Shown: one piece after another, positions 17,785-26,095 of the stretch
Position numbering within the stretch: the stretch's first letter is position 1
Layout of the letters: every line of letters starts with the position of its first letter
Source: an uncultured Clostridium sp.
GTDB taxonomy: Bacteria; Bacillota; Clostridia; Clostridiales; Clostridiaceae
NCBI GenBank assembly: GCA_903789665.1
Contig: CAIFEX010000028.1
Location: 1 to 39,208 of the forward strand
DNA length: 39,208 bases
Direction: 5' to 3'
Notes under the pieces: generated by a model
Told to the model about the DNA's origin: nothing
Database searches by the model: none
The model's input: only the letters and a program-made list of their open reading frames with translations
Program-made: the position numbers and the translations under genes

Positions 17785-19138
17785 AATAAAGGAATTTTTT
17801 CCTAAAAGCATATCAAGGGAACTTATTATGATCAACATGTTCAGTTTTATAGTGCTTGTAATTGGAATAACTGTTTCTGTCCAAATCATAATTTCTGATA
17901 AAAGTAACACCCAGAATTTTATCAATGCATCAAATGATACTTATGTGCAGGTTGTAAGATATGTTAAGTCCACTGATCCTCAAAATAATTATTATATAGA
18001 CGATCTTGCAAAATTGAATAATGTAAATATAGCAGTTGCTGATCTGAAGGGCAATGTAGTTCTTAGATCAAATGGGGTAAAAGACAGTTATATGGATTTG
18101 AACTCCCATACTGGAAAAACAGTACGTGAATTATATGATTTGAATATATCAGGAAATAAATACGTACTTGTTACGTGGAAAGTTCCAGGAAACTACCATA
18201 AAATATTCAAACACATATTTGTAATAGCATTTCCAATTGTGATCTCACTTGGAATTATTTATTTCTGGTCTTATAGAAAAGTTGGGTATATAAAATATAT
18301 CTGCAGAGGCATAGTAAAAATTTCCCAGGAAAATTTGGACTGCAAACTTGAGAAAAGAGGCAGTGATGAACTGGGAATTCTGGCAGAAAAAATAAATGAG
18401 ATGTCCTTTAATCTGAAAAATATGATTGATCGTGAAAAATCTCTTCAAAGGTTTAAAAATGAACTGATAACTAACATGTCACATGATTTGAGGACGCCTC
18501 TCACTTCTCTGATTGGCTATCTGTATCTGTTAGATGACAAAAGCACTTCTGCAAAAGACAAAAAAATTTACAGTGAAAAATCTCTGGAGAGGGCAGAAAA
18601 ACTCAAGCTTTTGATAGACAACCTGTTTCAGTATTCAAAATTGGAAAGCGGTGAAGTGAAACCTGAAATACACAATGTAAATATTGTTGAGATCATAGAA
18701 CAGATCATAGGGGAGATGTCCATTCTGGCGGATAAATCGGAAATTGAACTTGTGAAAAAATACAATATGGCGGAGCTGAAATTAGATGTTGATCCCTACC
18801 TTATGAGCAGAGTTTTTCAGAATATATTATCCAATGCCATAAAGTACAGTAAAAAAAACAGCTGTGTATACATTTATATAACTTCAGATGAAGAGAATAC
18901 AGAAGTGAGTTTTGAAAATGAACCTGCTCAGAATCTGTCAAATGGGCAAATGAAAAAGATATTTGAAAGATTCTATATGGGTGATAAGTCGAGAAATTCC
19001 CATGAAAATAATTCAGGCCTTGGGCTTGCCATAGTCGAAAATATTGTAAAGCTGCATAGAGGAGAGGTATGGGCGGAAAACGGGGATAATTCCTTTATAA
19101 TATATGTGAAATTGAGAAACAACCTGGATTTGATCTGA
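17774..19138 (+). CDS. sensor histidine kinase
   Basis: A 454-residue membrane kinase with spans at about residues 17-40 and 145-170, a roughly 100-residue extracytoplasmic sensor between them, and a HAMP-like linker. The H-box N-M-S-H-D-L-R-T-P-L has H237; the N-box is F-Q-N-I-L-S-N-A-I-K-Y-S and the G-box G-L-G-L-A-I-V. Both the order and the overlap mark it as the partner of the preceding regulator. A nine-residue stretch after the second span (K-L-E-K-R-G-S-D-E, near 18350-18370) reappears almost unchanged at 36260-36285. Confidence 0.92.
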   Translation: MISKIKEFFPKSISRELIMINMFSFIVLVIGITVSVQIIISDKSNTQNFINASNDTYVQVVRYVKSTDPQNNYYIDDLAKLNNVNIAVADLKGNVVLRSNGVKDSYMDLNSHTGKTVRELYDLNISGNKYVLVTWKVPGNYHKIFKHIFVIAFPIVISLGIIYFWSYRKVGYIKYICRGIVKISQENLDCKLEKRGSDELGILAEKINEMSFNLKNMIDREKSLQRFKNELITNMSHDLRTPLTSLIGYLYLLDDKSTSAKDKKIYSEKSLERAEKLKLLIDNLFQYSKLESGEVKPEIHNVNIVEIIEQIIGEMSILADKSEIELVKKYNMAELKLDVDPYLMSRVFQNILSNAIKYSKKNSCVYIYITSDEENTEVSFENEPAQNLSNGQMKKIFERFYMGDKSRNSHENNSGLGLAIVENIVKLHRGEVWAENGDNSFIIYVKLRNNLDLI

Positions 19139-19203
19139 CGCTTGACATTTTTCTATATACAAGTTATTCTGGCGTTATGCGATATTTTTAAGGAGGAGAT
19201 AAT

Positions 19204-19551
19204 ATGGATTTTTGCTGGATAACATTAAATGTAAAAAATATGGAGGAATCTTTGAAATTTTACAACGGACTGCTGGGAATCAAAATTTTCAGGAGATTTA
19301 GCCCTAATCCGGGAGTAAATATTGCCATGGTTGGAGAAAAATACGGTCCTAAAATTGAATTGATATGCAGTGAAAATAATAATTCAAAAATTCAAAGCAG
19401 GGGAATTTCTATTGGATTTGAAGTGAAATCACTGGATAAGGCTGTTGCCATAAAGAAAGGACCTGTTTCACCCTCACCGAAAGTTAGGTTTTTCTTTATA
19501 GAAGATCCAGATGGAGTTGAAATTCAGATAGTTGAAAATATGAGAGAATAA
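19204..19551 (+). CDS. VOC-family (glyoxalase/dioxygenase-like) protein
   Basis: A 115-residue single vicinal-oxygen-chelate domain, with paired beta-alpha-beta-beta-beta modules. N-terminal W-I-T-L-N-V-K-N-M-E-E-S-L-K-F-Y and C-terminal F-F-I-E-D-P-D-G-V-E-I-Q-I-V-E are typical. Such proteins act as lyases, dioxygenases or antibiotic-binding proteins; sequence does not distinguish. AAGGAGGAG precedes the ATG. It lies 65 bases after the kinase gene. Confidence 0.85.
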   Translation: MDFCWITLNVKNMEESLKFYNGLLGIKIFRRFSPNPGVNIAMVGEKYGPKIELICSENNNSKIQSRGISIGFEVKSLDKAVAIKKGPVSPSPKVRFFFIEDPDGVEIQIVENMRE

Positions 19552-19571
19552 AATGGAGGGGTTAGCTCAAA

Positions 19572-20120
19572 GTGCAAAGAATACTCAAATTTATACCAAA
19601 CATCATTACGGCATCGAGAATAATCATGTCTGCTTTATTCGTATCAAATGTTTTGAAGCAATTTAGGTATGGACAGGAAAAAATTCTCAGCATTGCAATT
19701 ATATTTTTTTTAATATGTTTGTCGGATCTTATTGATGGCTATATTGCGAGAAAATCCAATTGTACTTCAAGAATGGGTGCTAAATTGGATATTTTTGCAG
19801 ATCTATTTTTTATAGTTTCATCTTATGTGACTTTGGTAATTTTACGGATAATGCCTTTGCGGTTTTTGGTATTTGTCTGCTTGAAATTTATAGAATTTTT
19901 ATATACATCAAATTTTATAAGAAAATGTGACGAAGTATCGGCGCATCCTTTTATTTTTGATAAACTGGGAAGAATTGTATCAGCTATGTTTTTTATCGTT
20001 CCAGGCATAATATGTTACAGCAGATTTTCCTGCACGGTAAATTTTTTATTGTACATAATTTTGATACTGGGAGTACTGTCTTCATACCTGAGAATAAAAG
20101 AGTGTTTCGAATGGAATTAA
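19572..20120 (+). CDS. CDP-alcohol phosphatidyltransferase
   Basis: A 182-residue membrane enzyme with about five or six spans. It carries the family signature D-x2-D-G-x2-A-R-x8-G-x3-D-x3-D, seen as D-L-I-D-G-Y-I-A-R then G-A-K-L-D-I-F-A-D near residues 55-80. The family condenses CDP-diacylglycerol with an alcohol to make phospholipid headgroups. The start is GTG 19572 with GGAGGGG upstream. Exact product (phosphatidylglycerol phosphate or other) cannot be decided. Twenty bases separate it from the VOC gene. Confidence 0.8.
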   Translation: MQRILKFIPNIITASRIIMSALFVSNVLKQFRYGQEKILSIAIIFFLICLSDLIDGYIARKSNCTSRMGAKLDIFADLFFIVSSYVTLVILRIMPLRFLVFVCLKFIEFLYTSNFIRKCDEVSAHPFIFDKLGRIVSAMFFIVPGIICYSRFSCTVNFLLYIILILGVLSSYLRIKECFEWN

Positions 20121-20214
20121 GTTTCCCTGAGGTTAACTTTTTCTACTAAAGTCAACTGCAAATCCATTTACAGCAAAGATACGAACACGTAAACTATTTA
20201 TTGGGGGTGGTTAT

Positions 20215-21339
20215 ATGAAAGTGCTGAATATAGGAAAATGTATTGTTCAGATGAGAAAAAAGAAGGGAATAACGCAGGAGCAGCTGGCGGATTATATTGG
20301 AGTTTCCAAAGCATCTGTCTCCAAGTGGGAATCCGGACTGTGCTACCCAGATATTTTACTTCTTCCTGAGCTTGCATCTTATTTTAACATTTCAGTAGAT
20401 GAATTGCTGGGATATTCTCCACAGCTTACAAAGAAAGACATAAAAAAAATCTACAATAAACTCTCGCATGAATTTACCGTTAAGTCTTTTGATGAAGTGT
20501 TGGATAAGTGCGGCAAACTGATAAAAAAGTATTATTCCTGTTTTCCCTTCCTGCTTTCCATGATTCAACTTCTATTGAATTATTCCATCCTGGCAAAAAA
20601 TATGGCAGTAAAAAAGCAGATTTTTCAGCGGTGTATAATGCTGTGCATGAGAGTAAAAGAAGAATCAGGCAGCATTTCTGACATAAAAGATGCAAATACC
20701 AAGGAAGCAATTGCAGAGATGGCATTGGGAAACAGTGAAGAAGTTATCCGACTGCTGGGCGGCGAGCTAGCTCCATACAGCGGGGATGACGTCATACTTG
20801 TCAATGCATATAGGATGCAGGGGAAGACTGACCAGGCAAAGCTTGTGAATCAGATACTTCTTTTCAACAATGTAATAAACACACTGACACTTTTAAACAA
20901 TTATCTTTCTCTTAATATGGATAAGCCGGTTTTATTCGAGAAGATATATTTTCAGGGACTTCAGATTATCGATTCTTTTAAGCTCAAGGATATTTTGACA
21001 AATGATGTTTTTAGAATTCATATCACTGCAGCCCAGGGGTATTTGTCGGAACAAAAAAAGGAAGAGGCTGTAGATGCCTTGGAGCGATATGTGGATACTG
21101 CCTGCAAAGTTCAGTTTCCATTGAGCTTCAAAGGAAATGAATATTTTAACCGGGTGGCTGAATGGTTTGAGGATAATAACTGCATTGGAACGAATATTCC
21201 TGTAGACGAGACAACGGTCAAGAAAAATTTTGTTGATACAGCTGCTGAAAATCCTGCATTTGCATCCTTGAAAGGGGATAAACGGTACAATTTGCTTATT
21301 GAAAAATTGAAAGAGAAATTGGGTGAGACAGACAAATGA
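20215..21339 (+). CDS. XRE-family regulator with helical repeat C-terminus
   Basis: A 374-residue protein. Residues about 8-62 are a Cro/C1-type helix-turn-helix (I-T-Q-E-Q-L-A-D-Y-I-G-V-S-K-A-S-V-S-K-W). The remaining 300 residues are helical and resemble TPR-like sensor regions of similar clostridial regulators. GGGGGTGG precedes the ATG. Its stop overlaps the start of the ABC ATPase gene as ATGA, so it is in the same operon and probably regulates that transporter. Confidence 0.85.
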   Translation: MKVLNIGKCIVQMRKKKGITQEQLADYIGVSKASVSKWESGLCYPDILLLPELASYFNISVDELLGYSPQLTKKDIKKIYNKLSHEFTVKSFDEVLDKCGKLIKKYYSCFPFLLSMIQLLLNYSILAKNMAVKKQIFQRCIMLCMRVKEESGSISDIKDANTKEAIAEMALGNSEEVIRLLGGELAPYSGDDVILVNAYRMQGKTDQAKLVNQILLFNNVINTLTLLNNYLSLNMDKPVLFEKIYFQGLQIIDSFKLKDILTNDVFRIHITAAQGYLSEQKKEEAVDALERYVDTACKVQFPLSFKGNEYFNRVAEWFEDNNCIGTNIPVDETTVKKNFVDTAAENPAFASLKGDKRYNLLIEKLKEKLGETDK

Positions 21340-22229
21340 ATGCTGTAAATATAGAAGATCTTAAAAAGTCCTATGACGGAAAAGTCAATGTTTTAAACAA
21401 TGTGAGTTTGAGCATACCCAAAGGTGAAATATTCGGTTTTCTCGGTCCGAATGGATCAGGGAAGACCACTACAGTCAGAATTTTAAACGGGGTTCTTTCT
21501 GCAACATCGGGGCATGCTGAGATTTTGGGGATGCCTGTGGGAGAAAATAATATTGAAATCCATAGGTTGTGCGGAGTTATGACCGAAAGCGCCTCCTGTT
21601 ACGAAAATCTTACTGCCAGGCAGAATCTTATATTCTTCGGAAAAATGCATGAGATGGATGAAAAACTGCTTGACAAACGGGTGGACTTTATATTAAAGAG
21701 GCTGGAGCTGTCAGATGTAGGGGATAAGAAAGTGAAATCTTTCAGTACAGGAATGAGAAAGAGAGTTTCACTGGCTGTAGCACTGGTTCACAATCCTGAG
21801 ATTTTGTTCCTTGACGAACCCACTTCCGGTCTTGATCCGGAAAATGCACTCAATGTTACGAAGCTCATAAAAGAACTTGCCGAAGAAAACAAGGTTACAA
21901 TATTTCTCTGCACCCATCAGTTAAAATATGCTGAAGATATTTGTACGCTGTATGGTTTTATAAATAATGGGCATGTCCTTGGACTGGGCACATTTGAGGA
22001 ACTTGCTTCAAGAAAAAATGCAGCTCTTCAATTGAAAATAAGGGGAAAAAATATTTCAAGAAAATCCGGGTTTGTTTATGAAGGCAATGGCATATACATT
22101 AAGTCTATTTCAGGAGATGAAGATGCAAATACTCTAATAAAAAATGTACTAGCAAACGGTGGGGAAATCTATGAGGCAATACAGAAAAAATGGTCCTTGG
22201 AACAGCTGTACTTTAAATATATAATTTGA
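21336..22229 (+). CDS. ABC transporter ATP-binding protein
   Basis: A 297-residue ABC ATPase with Walker A G-P-N-G-S-G-K-T-T (near residue 36), signature S-F-S-T-G-M-R-K-R (a diverged LSGGQ), Walker B I-L-F-L-D-E-P-T-S-G-L-D and switch His in C-T-H-Q. The C-terminal extension is typical of drug/lantibiotic-type exporters. It is translationally coupled to the XRE gene and is followed by its permease. Confidence 0.92.
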   Translation: MNAVNIEDLKKSYDGKVNVLNNVSLSIPKGEIFGFLGPNGSGKTTTVRILNGVLSATSGHAEILGMPVGENNIEIHRLCGVMTESASCYENLTARQNLIFFGKMHEMDEKLLDKRVDFILKRLELSDVGDKKVKSFSTGMRKRVSLAVALVHNPEILFLDEPTSGLDPENALNVTKLIKELAEENKVTIFLCTHQLKYAEDICTLYGFINNGHVLGLGTFEELASRKNAALQLKIRGKNISRKSGFVYEGNGIYIKSISGDEDANTLIKNVLANGGEIYEAIQKKWSLEQLYFKYII

Positions 22230-22242
22230 GGTGACTGGAAAA

Positions 22243-23040
22243 ATGATAAATAAGAGCGAAAAAGCATTGATATGCAAAGATATAAATGAAATAACAAGTT
22301 CAAAGCGTGTTTTTATTCCCATGACTATTGTGCCCGTTGTCCTGATTGTAATCATACCTTTTGCAGTACTTATCGGTGCAAATTTTATTGGAAGTGATTC
22401 AAGTACTTTCACAAAAATGGCTCCTCTTTTGAAAAAGCTGCCTTCGGAATATAGTGCATATACCCCTGCTCAGCTTTTGATAATGGTATCGCTGAATTTT
22501 ATGTTTTCGTCATATTTCCTTATAATTCCGATAATGTGTTCAGGAGTTATCGGAGCCAGCAGTTTTGTGGGAGAAAAAGAACACAAGACCATGGAATCCC
22601 TGCTTTATACTCCAATATCAATGGAACAGCTGCTAAGGGCCAAGATTTTAGGTGTCTTTGTGCCATCTTACATAATTACCTTTATTTCATTTGTAGTTTT
22701 TGGCATAATATTTGATGTAGGCGGCTTCATCTATTTTGGAAAACTTATTTTCCCGGATGTAAAATGGCTCATAATCATATTCTGGATTACACCTGCAGTC
22801 AATTTATTGTCATTGACATTTACTGTCATGGTATCTGCAAAATCGGAAACTTTTCAGGAAGCACAGCAGGTGAGCGGCTTTCTTCTCATCCCGGTAATTA
22901 TTTTACTGGTGGGCCAGATGACAGGGGTACTTTTGCTAAACAAAGCTATAATGCTTGCAGGAGGCGGAATTCTGATGATAATTGACTACCTACTTATAAA
23001 GAAAATTTCCTCCAAATTTGTTCCTGAAGAGCTGATTTAA
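22243..23040 (+). CDS. ABC-2 type permease
   Basis: A 265-residue membrane protein with about six spans, including the conserved F-V-G-E-K-E-H-K-T-M-E-S-L-L-Y-T-P-I-S segment of ABC-2 permeases between spans 2 and 3. ATG 22243 is chosen because GAGGTG lies nine bases upstream; a GTG at 22231 is inside that site. It completes the XRE-ATPase-permease operon. Substrate is likely an antimicrobial or other toxic compound by analogy, without direct evidence. Confidence 0.88.
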   Translation: MINKSEKALICKDINEITSSKRVFIPMTIVPVVLIVIIPFAVLIGANFIGSDSSTFTKMAPLLKKLPSEYSAYTPAQLLIMVSLNFMFSSYFLIIPIMCSGVIGASSFVGEKEHKTMESLLYTPISMEQLLRAKILGVFVPSYIITFISFVVFGIIFDVGGFIYFGKLIFPDVKWLIIIFWITPAVNLLSLTFTVMVSAKSETFQEAQQVSGFLLIPVIILLVGQMTGVLLLNKAIMLAGGGILMIIDYLLIKKISSKFVPEELI

Positions 23041-23189
23041 ATCCATATTAGATAATATTGCCAACTGAATGTGGTGTCTCTGGCCGCTGCTTTTACAGAA
23101 ATAGCGGTATCTCCAAGATTTATTTATGATTTAATACTATAAATTTATATAACCTTGAAGATACTCACAGGCATATTCTATTAATAAAA

Positions 23190-23333
23190 TTAACGCATAA
23201 ATTCTTTTCCAATTTCATGAGCGACAGGCAACACCTCTTTGTTAACAAAATCTCTAACTTCCATTCTGATTTGTTGTGTTTCATCTGTCATAATTGAATC
23301 GTGGTAAATTTTTGGCATCAGTCTTGAAGTCAT
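23190..23333 (-). pseudogene. acyl-CoA dehydrogenase N-terminal remnant
   Basis: A minus-strand frame of 47 codons with a strong GGGGG site before its ATG at 23333. The product begins M-T-S-R-L-M-P-K-I-Y and contains T-D-E-T-Q-Q-I-R-M-E-V-R-D-F-V-N-K-E-V-L-P, the first helix of an acyl-CoA dehydrogenase (family length about 380). It then stops. No further homologous sequence is visible to the left, so the rest of the gene was lost by deletion. The remaining bases of this 544-base gap (23041-23189 and 23334-23470) show nothing recognisable. Confidence 0.65.
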
Positions 23334-23507
23334 TTTTAATCCCCCTTAAAATTTTATTGTTTTATATTGATATCATTTGAGTAAATGTTAACAGCAAAAG
23401 AATACTATATTTAAAATATTTGTGTTTATAGAAAAATAACATGTTAGACTATTCTGTACTTTTTAAGGCTTATTGTATATATGAAAATGTATGCAGTCAA
23501 TCGAATA

Positions 23508-23524
23508 ATTGTATGTAATACAAT
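23508..23524. promoter_or_regulatory. MocR-type operator before the M20 peptidase
   Basis: The palindrome ATTGTAT-GTA-ATACAAT has perfect 7-bp arms. The same palindrome occurs at 24646-24662 and 28480-28496. An extra half site ATTGTAT lies at 23472-23478, 36 bases upstream in direct orientation. It is placed about 60 bases before the peptidase start. The third copy lies in the mocR promoter, so MocR is the probable binder. Confidence 0.65.
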
Positions 23525-23584
23525 ATTCCAGTACAGGCCTTATTAAATACGAGTTAAAATAAATATTGCTGGGAGGTTTTATAA

Positions 23585-24646
23585 ATGGATTGTATAGAAA
23601 TTACAAAGGAACTTATTAAAATTGATAGTTCAAATTTAGAGGGAGCAAATGATGCCGTAAATTTTTGCAATAACATATTATCATCAAGTGGATTAAAGAC
23701 TGAAATAATTGAGAATGATGGATTTAAAATTTTAATATGCACTATTGGAAATGGGCATAAGAGAATAATATTAAATGGACATCTGGATGTTGTCCTTGGA
23801 AAAAATAAGCAGTTTATGCCCTATATTGAAGGTGGAAGGCTCTATGGAAGAGGTAGTGCTGACATGAAATCTGGGGCTGCAGCTATGCTTAGTACAATAC
23901 TAAAGCTCAAGAATAAAAGCTTGACCTGCCAAGTTCAGCTTCAATTAGTTACAGATGAGGAAACTGGAGGCTTTAATTGTTCGAAATATCTAGCTGATAA
24001 TGGTTTTGTGGGAGATTTTGTGATTTGTGGAGAGCCTACTCAATTAGAAATAGGTATACAAGCAAAAGGTATATTGCAGATTTATTTAGAGTTTATCGGA
24101 AAATCCGCTCACGGCAGCAGACCCTGGCAGGGAGATAATGCCATAGTTAAAGCCTATGAAGCTTATAAAACAATTACAAGTTTACCTTTTACTAAAGAAA
24201 AATCTGAATTTTATAGTTGTCCATCCGTTAATTTATCTAAAATTGAAGGTGGAGATGTTTATAATAAGGTACCTGACTATTGTAAAATGTATCTCGATAT
24301 AAGATTTCTGCCGGAGCAAGATCCTAAAGAAATAATAAGACAAATTAAAGAGTCTGCTGGTGTTGAAGTAAATGTTCATTCTAGAGGAGATGCTGTAAAA
24401 ACCAAGATTGATGATATGAATGTAAAAAAATTGAAGAAATCAATTAGCAGGATAACTAATGGTAAATCTGAGATATTTGGCCAGCATGGTTCTGCAGATA
24501 CTAGGTTTTATTCAAAATATAATGTACCTTCTGTAGAATTTGGACCTATAGGGAAGAACTGGCATGGTGATGATGAATTTGTGATTATAGACTCAGTATA
24601 CTTATATGAACAAATTCTTATGGATTTTATAAAAAATAACCAGTAA
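23585..24646 (+). CDS. M20-family metallopeptidase/deacylase (ArgE/DapE type)
   Basis: A 353-residue cytoplasmic zinc amidohydrolase. Expected metal ligands and catalytic residues are present: H66 and D68 in N-G-H-L-D-V-V, D93 in G-R-G-S-A-D-M-K, E125/E126 in D-E-E-T-G-G, E150 in C-G-E-P-T, and H327 in W-H-G-D-D-E. A dimerisation (lid) domain lies between about 158 and 270. The family removes acyl groups from amino acids or trims dipeptides. GGGAGG precedes the ATG. Its TAA overlaps the operator in the 81-bp repeat. The operator upstream ties it to the MocR regulon. Confidence 0.88.
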   Translation: MDCIEITKELIKIDSSNLEGANDAVNFCNNILSSSGLKTEIIENDGFKILICTIGNGHKRIILNGHLDVVLGKNKQFMPYIEGGRLYGRGSADMKSGAAAMLSTILKLKNKSLTCQVQLQLVTDEETGGFNCSKYLADNGFVGDFVICGEPTQLEIGIQAKGILQIYLEFIGKSAHGSRPWQGDNAIVKAYEAYKTITSLPFTKEKSEFYSCPSVNLSKIEGGDVYNKVPDYCKMYLDIRFLPEQDPKEIIRQIKESAGVEVNVHSRGDAVKTKIDDMNVKKLKKSISRITNGKSEIFGQHGSADTRFYSKYNVPSVEFGPIGKNWHGDDEFVIIDSVYLYEQILMDFIKNNQ

Positions 24647-24723
24647 TTGTATTACATACAATTATAGCATTGAAAGCATATAATTTCAATGCTATAATTT
24701 TACTAATGTATGTATTATATGCA
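24643..24723. repeat. 81-bp regulatory repeat, copy 1
   Basis: Direct repeat of 28477-28557 with only a few mismatches. It holds the operator palindrome (24646-24662), then a 38-bp palindrome (24661-24698) with 15-bp perfect arms ATTATAGCATTGAAA and its complement. That palindrome encodes promoters on both strands: plus TTGAAA (24670)-17 bp-TATAAT (24693-24698), minus TTGAAA (24689)-17 bp-TATAAT (24666-24661). A further AATGTATGTATTA site follows. The plus promoter points at ridA; the minus one points antisense into the peptidase gene. Confidence 0.8.
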
Positions 24724-24765
24724 GAAAAGTTTTATTGATAAAGACAAAAATGGAGACAGGGAGGA

Positions 24766-25044
24766 ATGAGGCCTGAAGATGGTTCCGTAGTTGAAGGAGA
24801 CATTAAAGCACAAGCGGAACAGGCCATAAAAAACTTAGGTGAGCTATTCAAAGCAGCTGGAACAGATTTTACAAAAGTAATTAAGACAACTTGCTTTCTT
24901 GCAGATATGTCTTATTTCAGTGCATTTAATGCAGTGTATGCAAAGTATTTCACTGAAAAGCCGGACAGAACTTGTGTTGCAGTAAAACAACTCCCACTTG
25001 GTGTTTTATGCGAAGTTGAGGCAATTGCCTATTTAGAAGATTAA
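24766..25044 (+). pseudogene. RidA-family deaminase, N-terminally truncated
   Basis: 92 residues matching the C-terminal three-quarters of RidA/YjgF proteins (usual length about 125), which hydrolyse reactive enamine/imine intermediates released by PLP enzymes. The late motifs D-R-T-C-V-A-V-K-Q-L-P-L-G-V-L-C-E-V-E-A-I-A are intact, including the Arg and Glu of the active site. The first 35 or so residues, including the G-P-Y-S-Q segment, are absent; the frame begins at what would be P-E-D-G-S-V-V-E-G-D. GGGAGG precedes the ATG closely (two bases), so a short product might still be made. Folding of the trimer is doubtful. Confidence 0.75.
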
Positions 25045-25058
25045 AGGAGGAAATTAAA

Positions 25059-25832
25059 ATGAGACAATATATAGTAGATGCTTTTTCAGACAAGGTATTT
25101 GGGGGAAACCCTGCAGCAGTATGTGTTATGAATAAATGGCTTCCTGATGAAATTATGATGAAGATAACAAGAGAAAATTGTCTGTCGGAGACAGCTTTTG
25201 CAGTAAAAGAAGGATCAGATTATAAATTAAGGTGGTTCACTCCCGGCGGCGAAATTGACTTATGCGGACATGCTACTCTTGCAACAGCATACATTATAAC
25301 CAGGTTTATTGAGCCTGAAGTAACAGAAGTTCATTTTCAGACACTCAGCGGACTTTTATTAGTTGTAAAAAAAGGTGATCTTCTTAAAATGGACTTTCCA
25401 TCATATGATTTAAAAAAAGTAGACGTAACTGAAGCGATGACTGAAGCCATAGGGGTCAGACCTCTAGAAGCATATATGGGTAGGGATCTGCTCTGCGTTC
25501 TTGAATCTGAAGAAGAAGTCAGAAATCTAAATCCGAATCAGGAGAAGGTAAATACACTGGATGGACTACTTTTACATGTTACAGCCAAAGGTAAAGAGTT
25601 CGATTGTGTATCCAGATCATTTGCACCAAAATGCAATGTACCAGAAGATCCGGTATGCGGTTCAGGACACTGCCATATTATTCCGTTCTGGGCTAAAAGG
25701 TCGGGAAAGAATAACCTAGTTGCCTACCAGGCTTCACCGAGAGGCGGCATATTATATTGTGAATATCAGGGAGAAAGAGTAAAAATGAGCGGCAAAGCAG
25801 CTTTATATTCCACTGCAGATATTAATTTCTAA
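25059..25832 (+). CDS. PhzF-family isomerase
   Basis: A full-length 257-residue PhzF-fold protein (two similar half-barrels). The catalytic Glu of the family is at E44 in N-C-L-S-E-T-A-F, with D-x-C-G-H-A-T-L in the first half and E-D-P-V-C-G-S-G-H-C-H in the second. PhzF catalyses a proton shift in phenazine synthesis; most relatives have unknown substrates, often amino-acid derived. AAAGGAGG precedes the ATG, 14 bases after ridA. Its stop TAA overlaps the ATG of a second PhzF fragment. Confidence 0.88.
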   Translation: MRQYIVDAFSDKVFGGNPAAVCVMNKWLPDEIMMKITRENCLSETAFAVKEGSDYKLRWFTPGGEIDLCGHATLATAYIITRFIEPEVTEVHFQTLSGLLLVVKKGDLLKMDFPSYDLKKVDVTEAMTEAIGVRPLEAYMGRDLLCVLESEEEVRNLNPNQEKVNTLDGLLLHVTAKGKEFDCVSRSFAPKCNVPEDPVCGSGHCHIIPFWAKRSGKNNLVAYQASPRGGILYCEYQGERVKMSGKAALYSTADINF

Positions 25833-26053
25833 TGTATTTTGAATTTATGACTGGGAATTCTCGGTTGAGAATTTTTACACCTCATCACGAGCTGCCTTTT
25901 GCAGGGCATACAACTATTGGTTCCGCCTTCGCCGCACTGAAACATGGTATAAAACTCCAAAATATAACTTATTTGGTTCAAGAATGTGACAGTGGAATTA
26001 TACAGAGCATAATCAAGATTGTTATTTATGGACAAATTTATTGGGAAAACTAA
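25832..26053 (+). pseudogene. second PhzF-family remnant
   Basis: 73 codons of which about residues 10-45 match the first half of a different PhzF protein: R-L-R-I-F-T-P-H-H-E-L-P-F-A-G-H-T-T-I-G-S-A-F-A-A-L, followed by L-V-Q-E-C-D-S-G-I-I. The N-terminal catalytic Glu segment and the whole second half are missing. There is no clear ribosome binding site. Since the preceding PhzF gene is complete, this is the trace of a neighbouring paralogue and not a frameshifted end of it. Confidence 0.7.
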
Positions 26054-26095
26054 ATTATATTTGTTAAGTTGGGAATTTATGGAGGGGGCATAGAC

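Noticed and set aside
24661-24698. The 38-bp palindrome as a transcription terminator of the peptidase gene
   Set aside because: It lacks GC pairs and a proper T tract, while matching promoter hexamers with 17-bp spacing on both strands.
25059-26053. The two PhzF frames as one gene broken by a frameshift
   Set aside because: The first is full length with both halves of the fold. The second matches the first half again, so they are separate paralogues.
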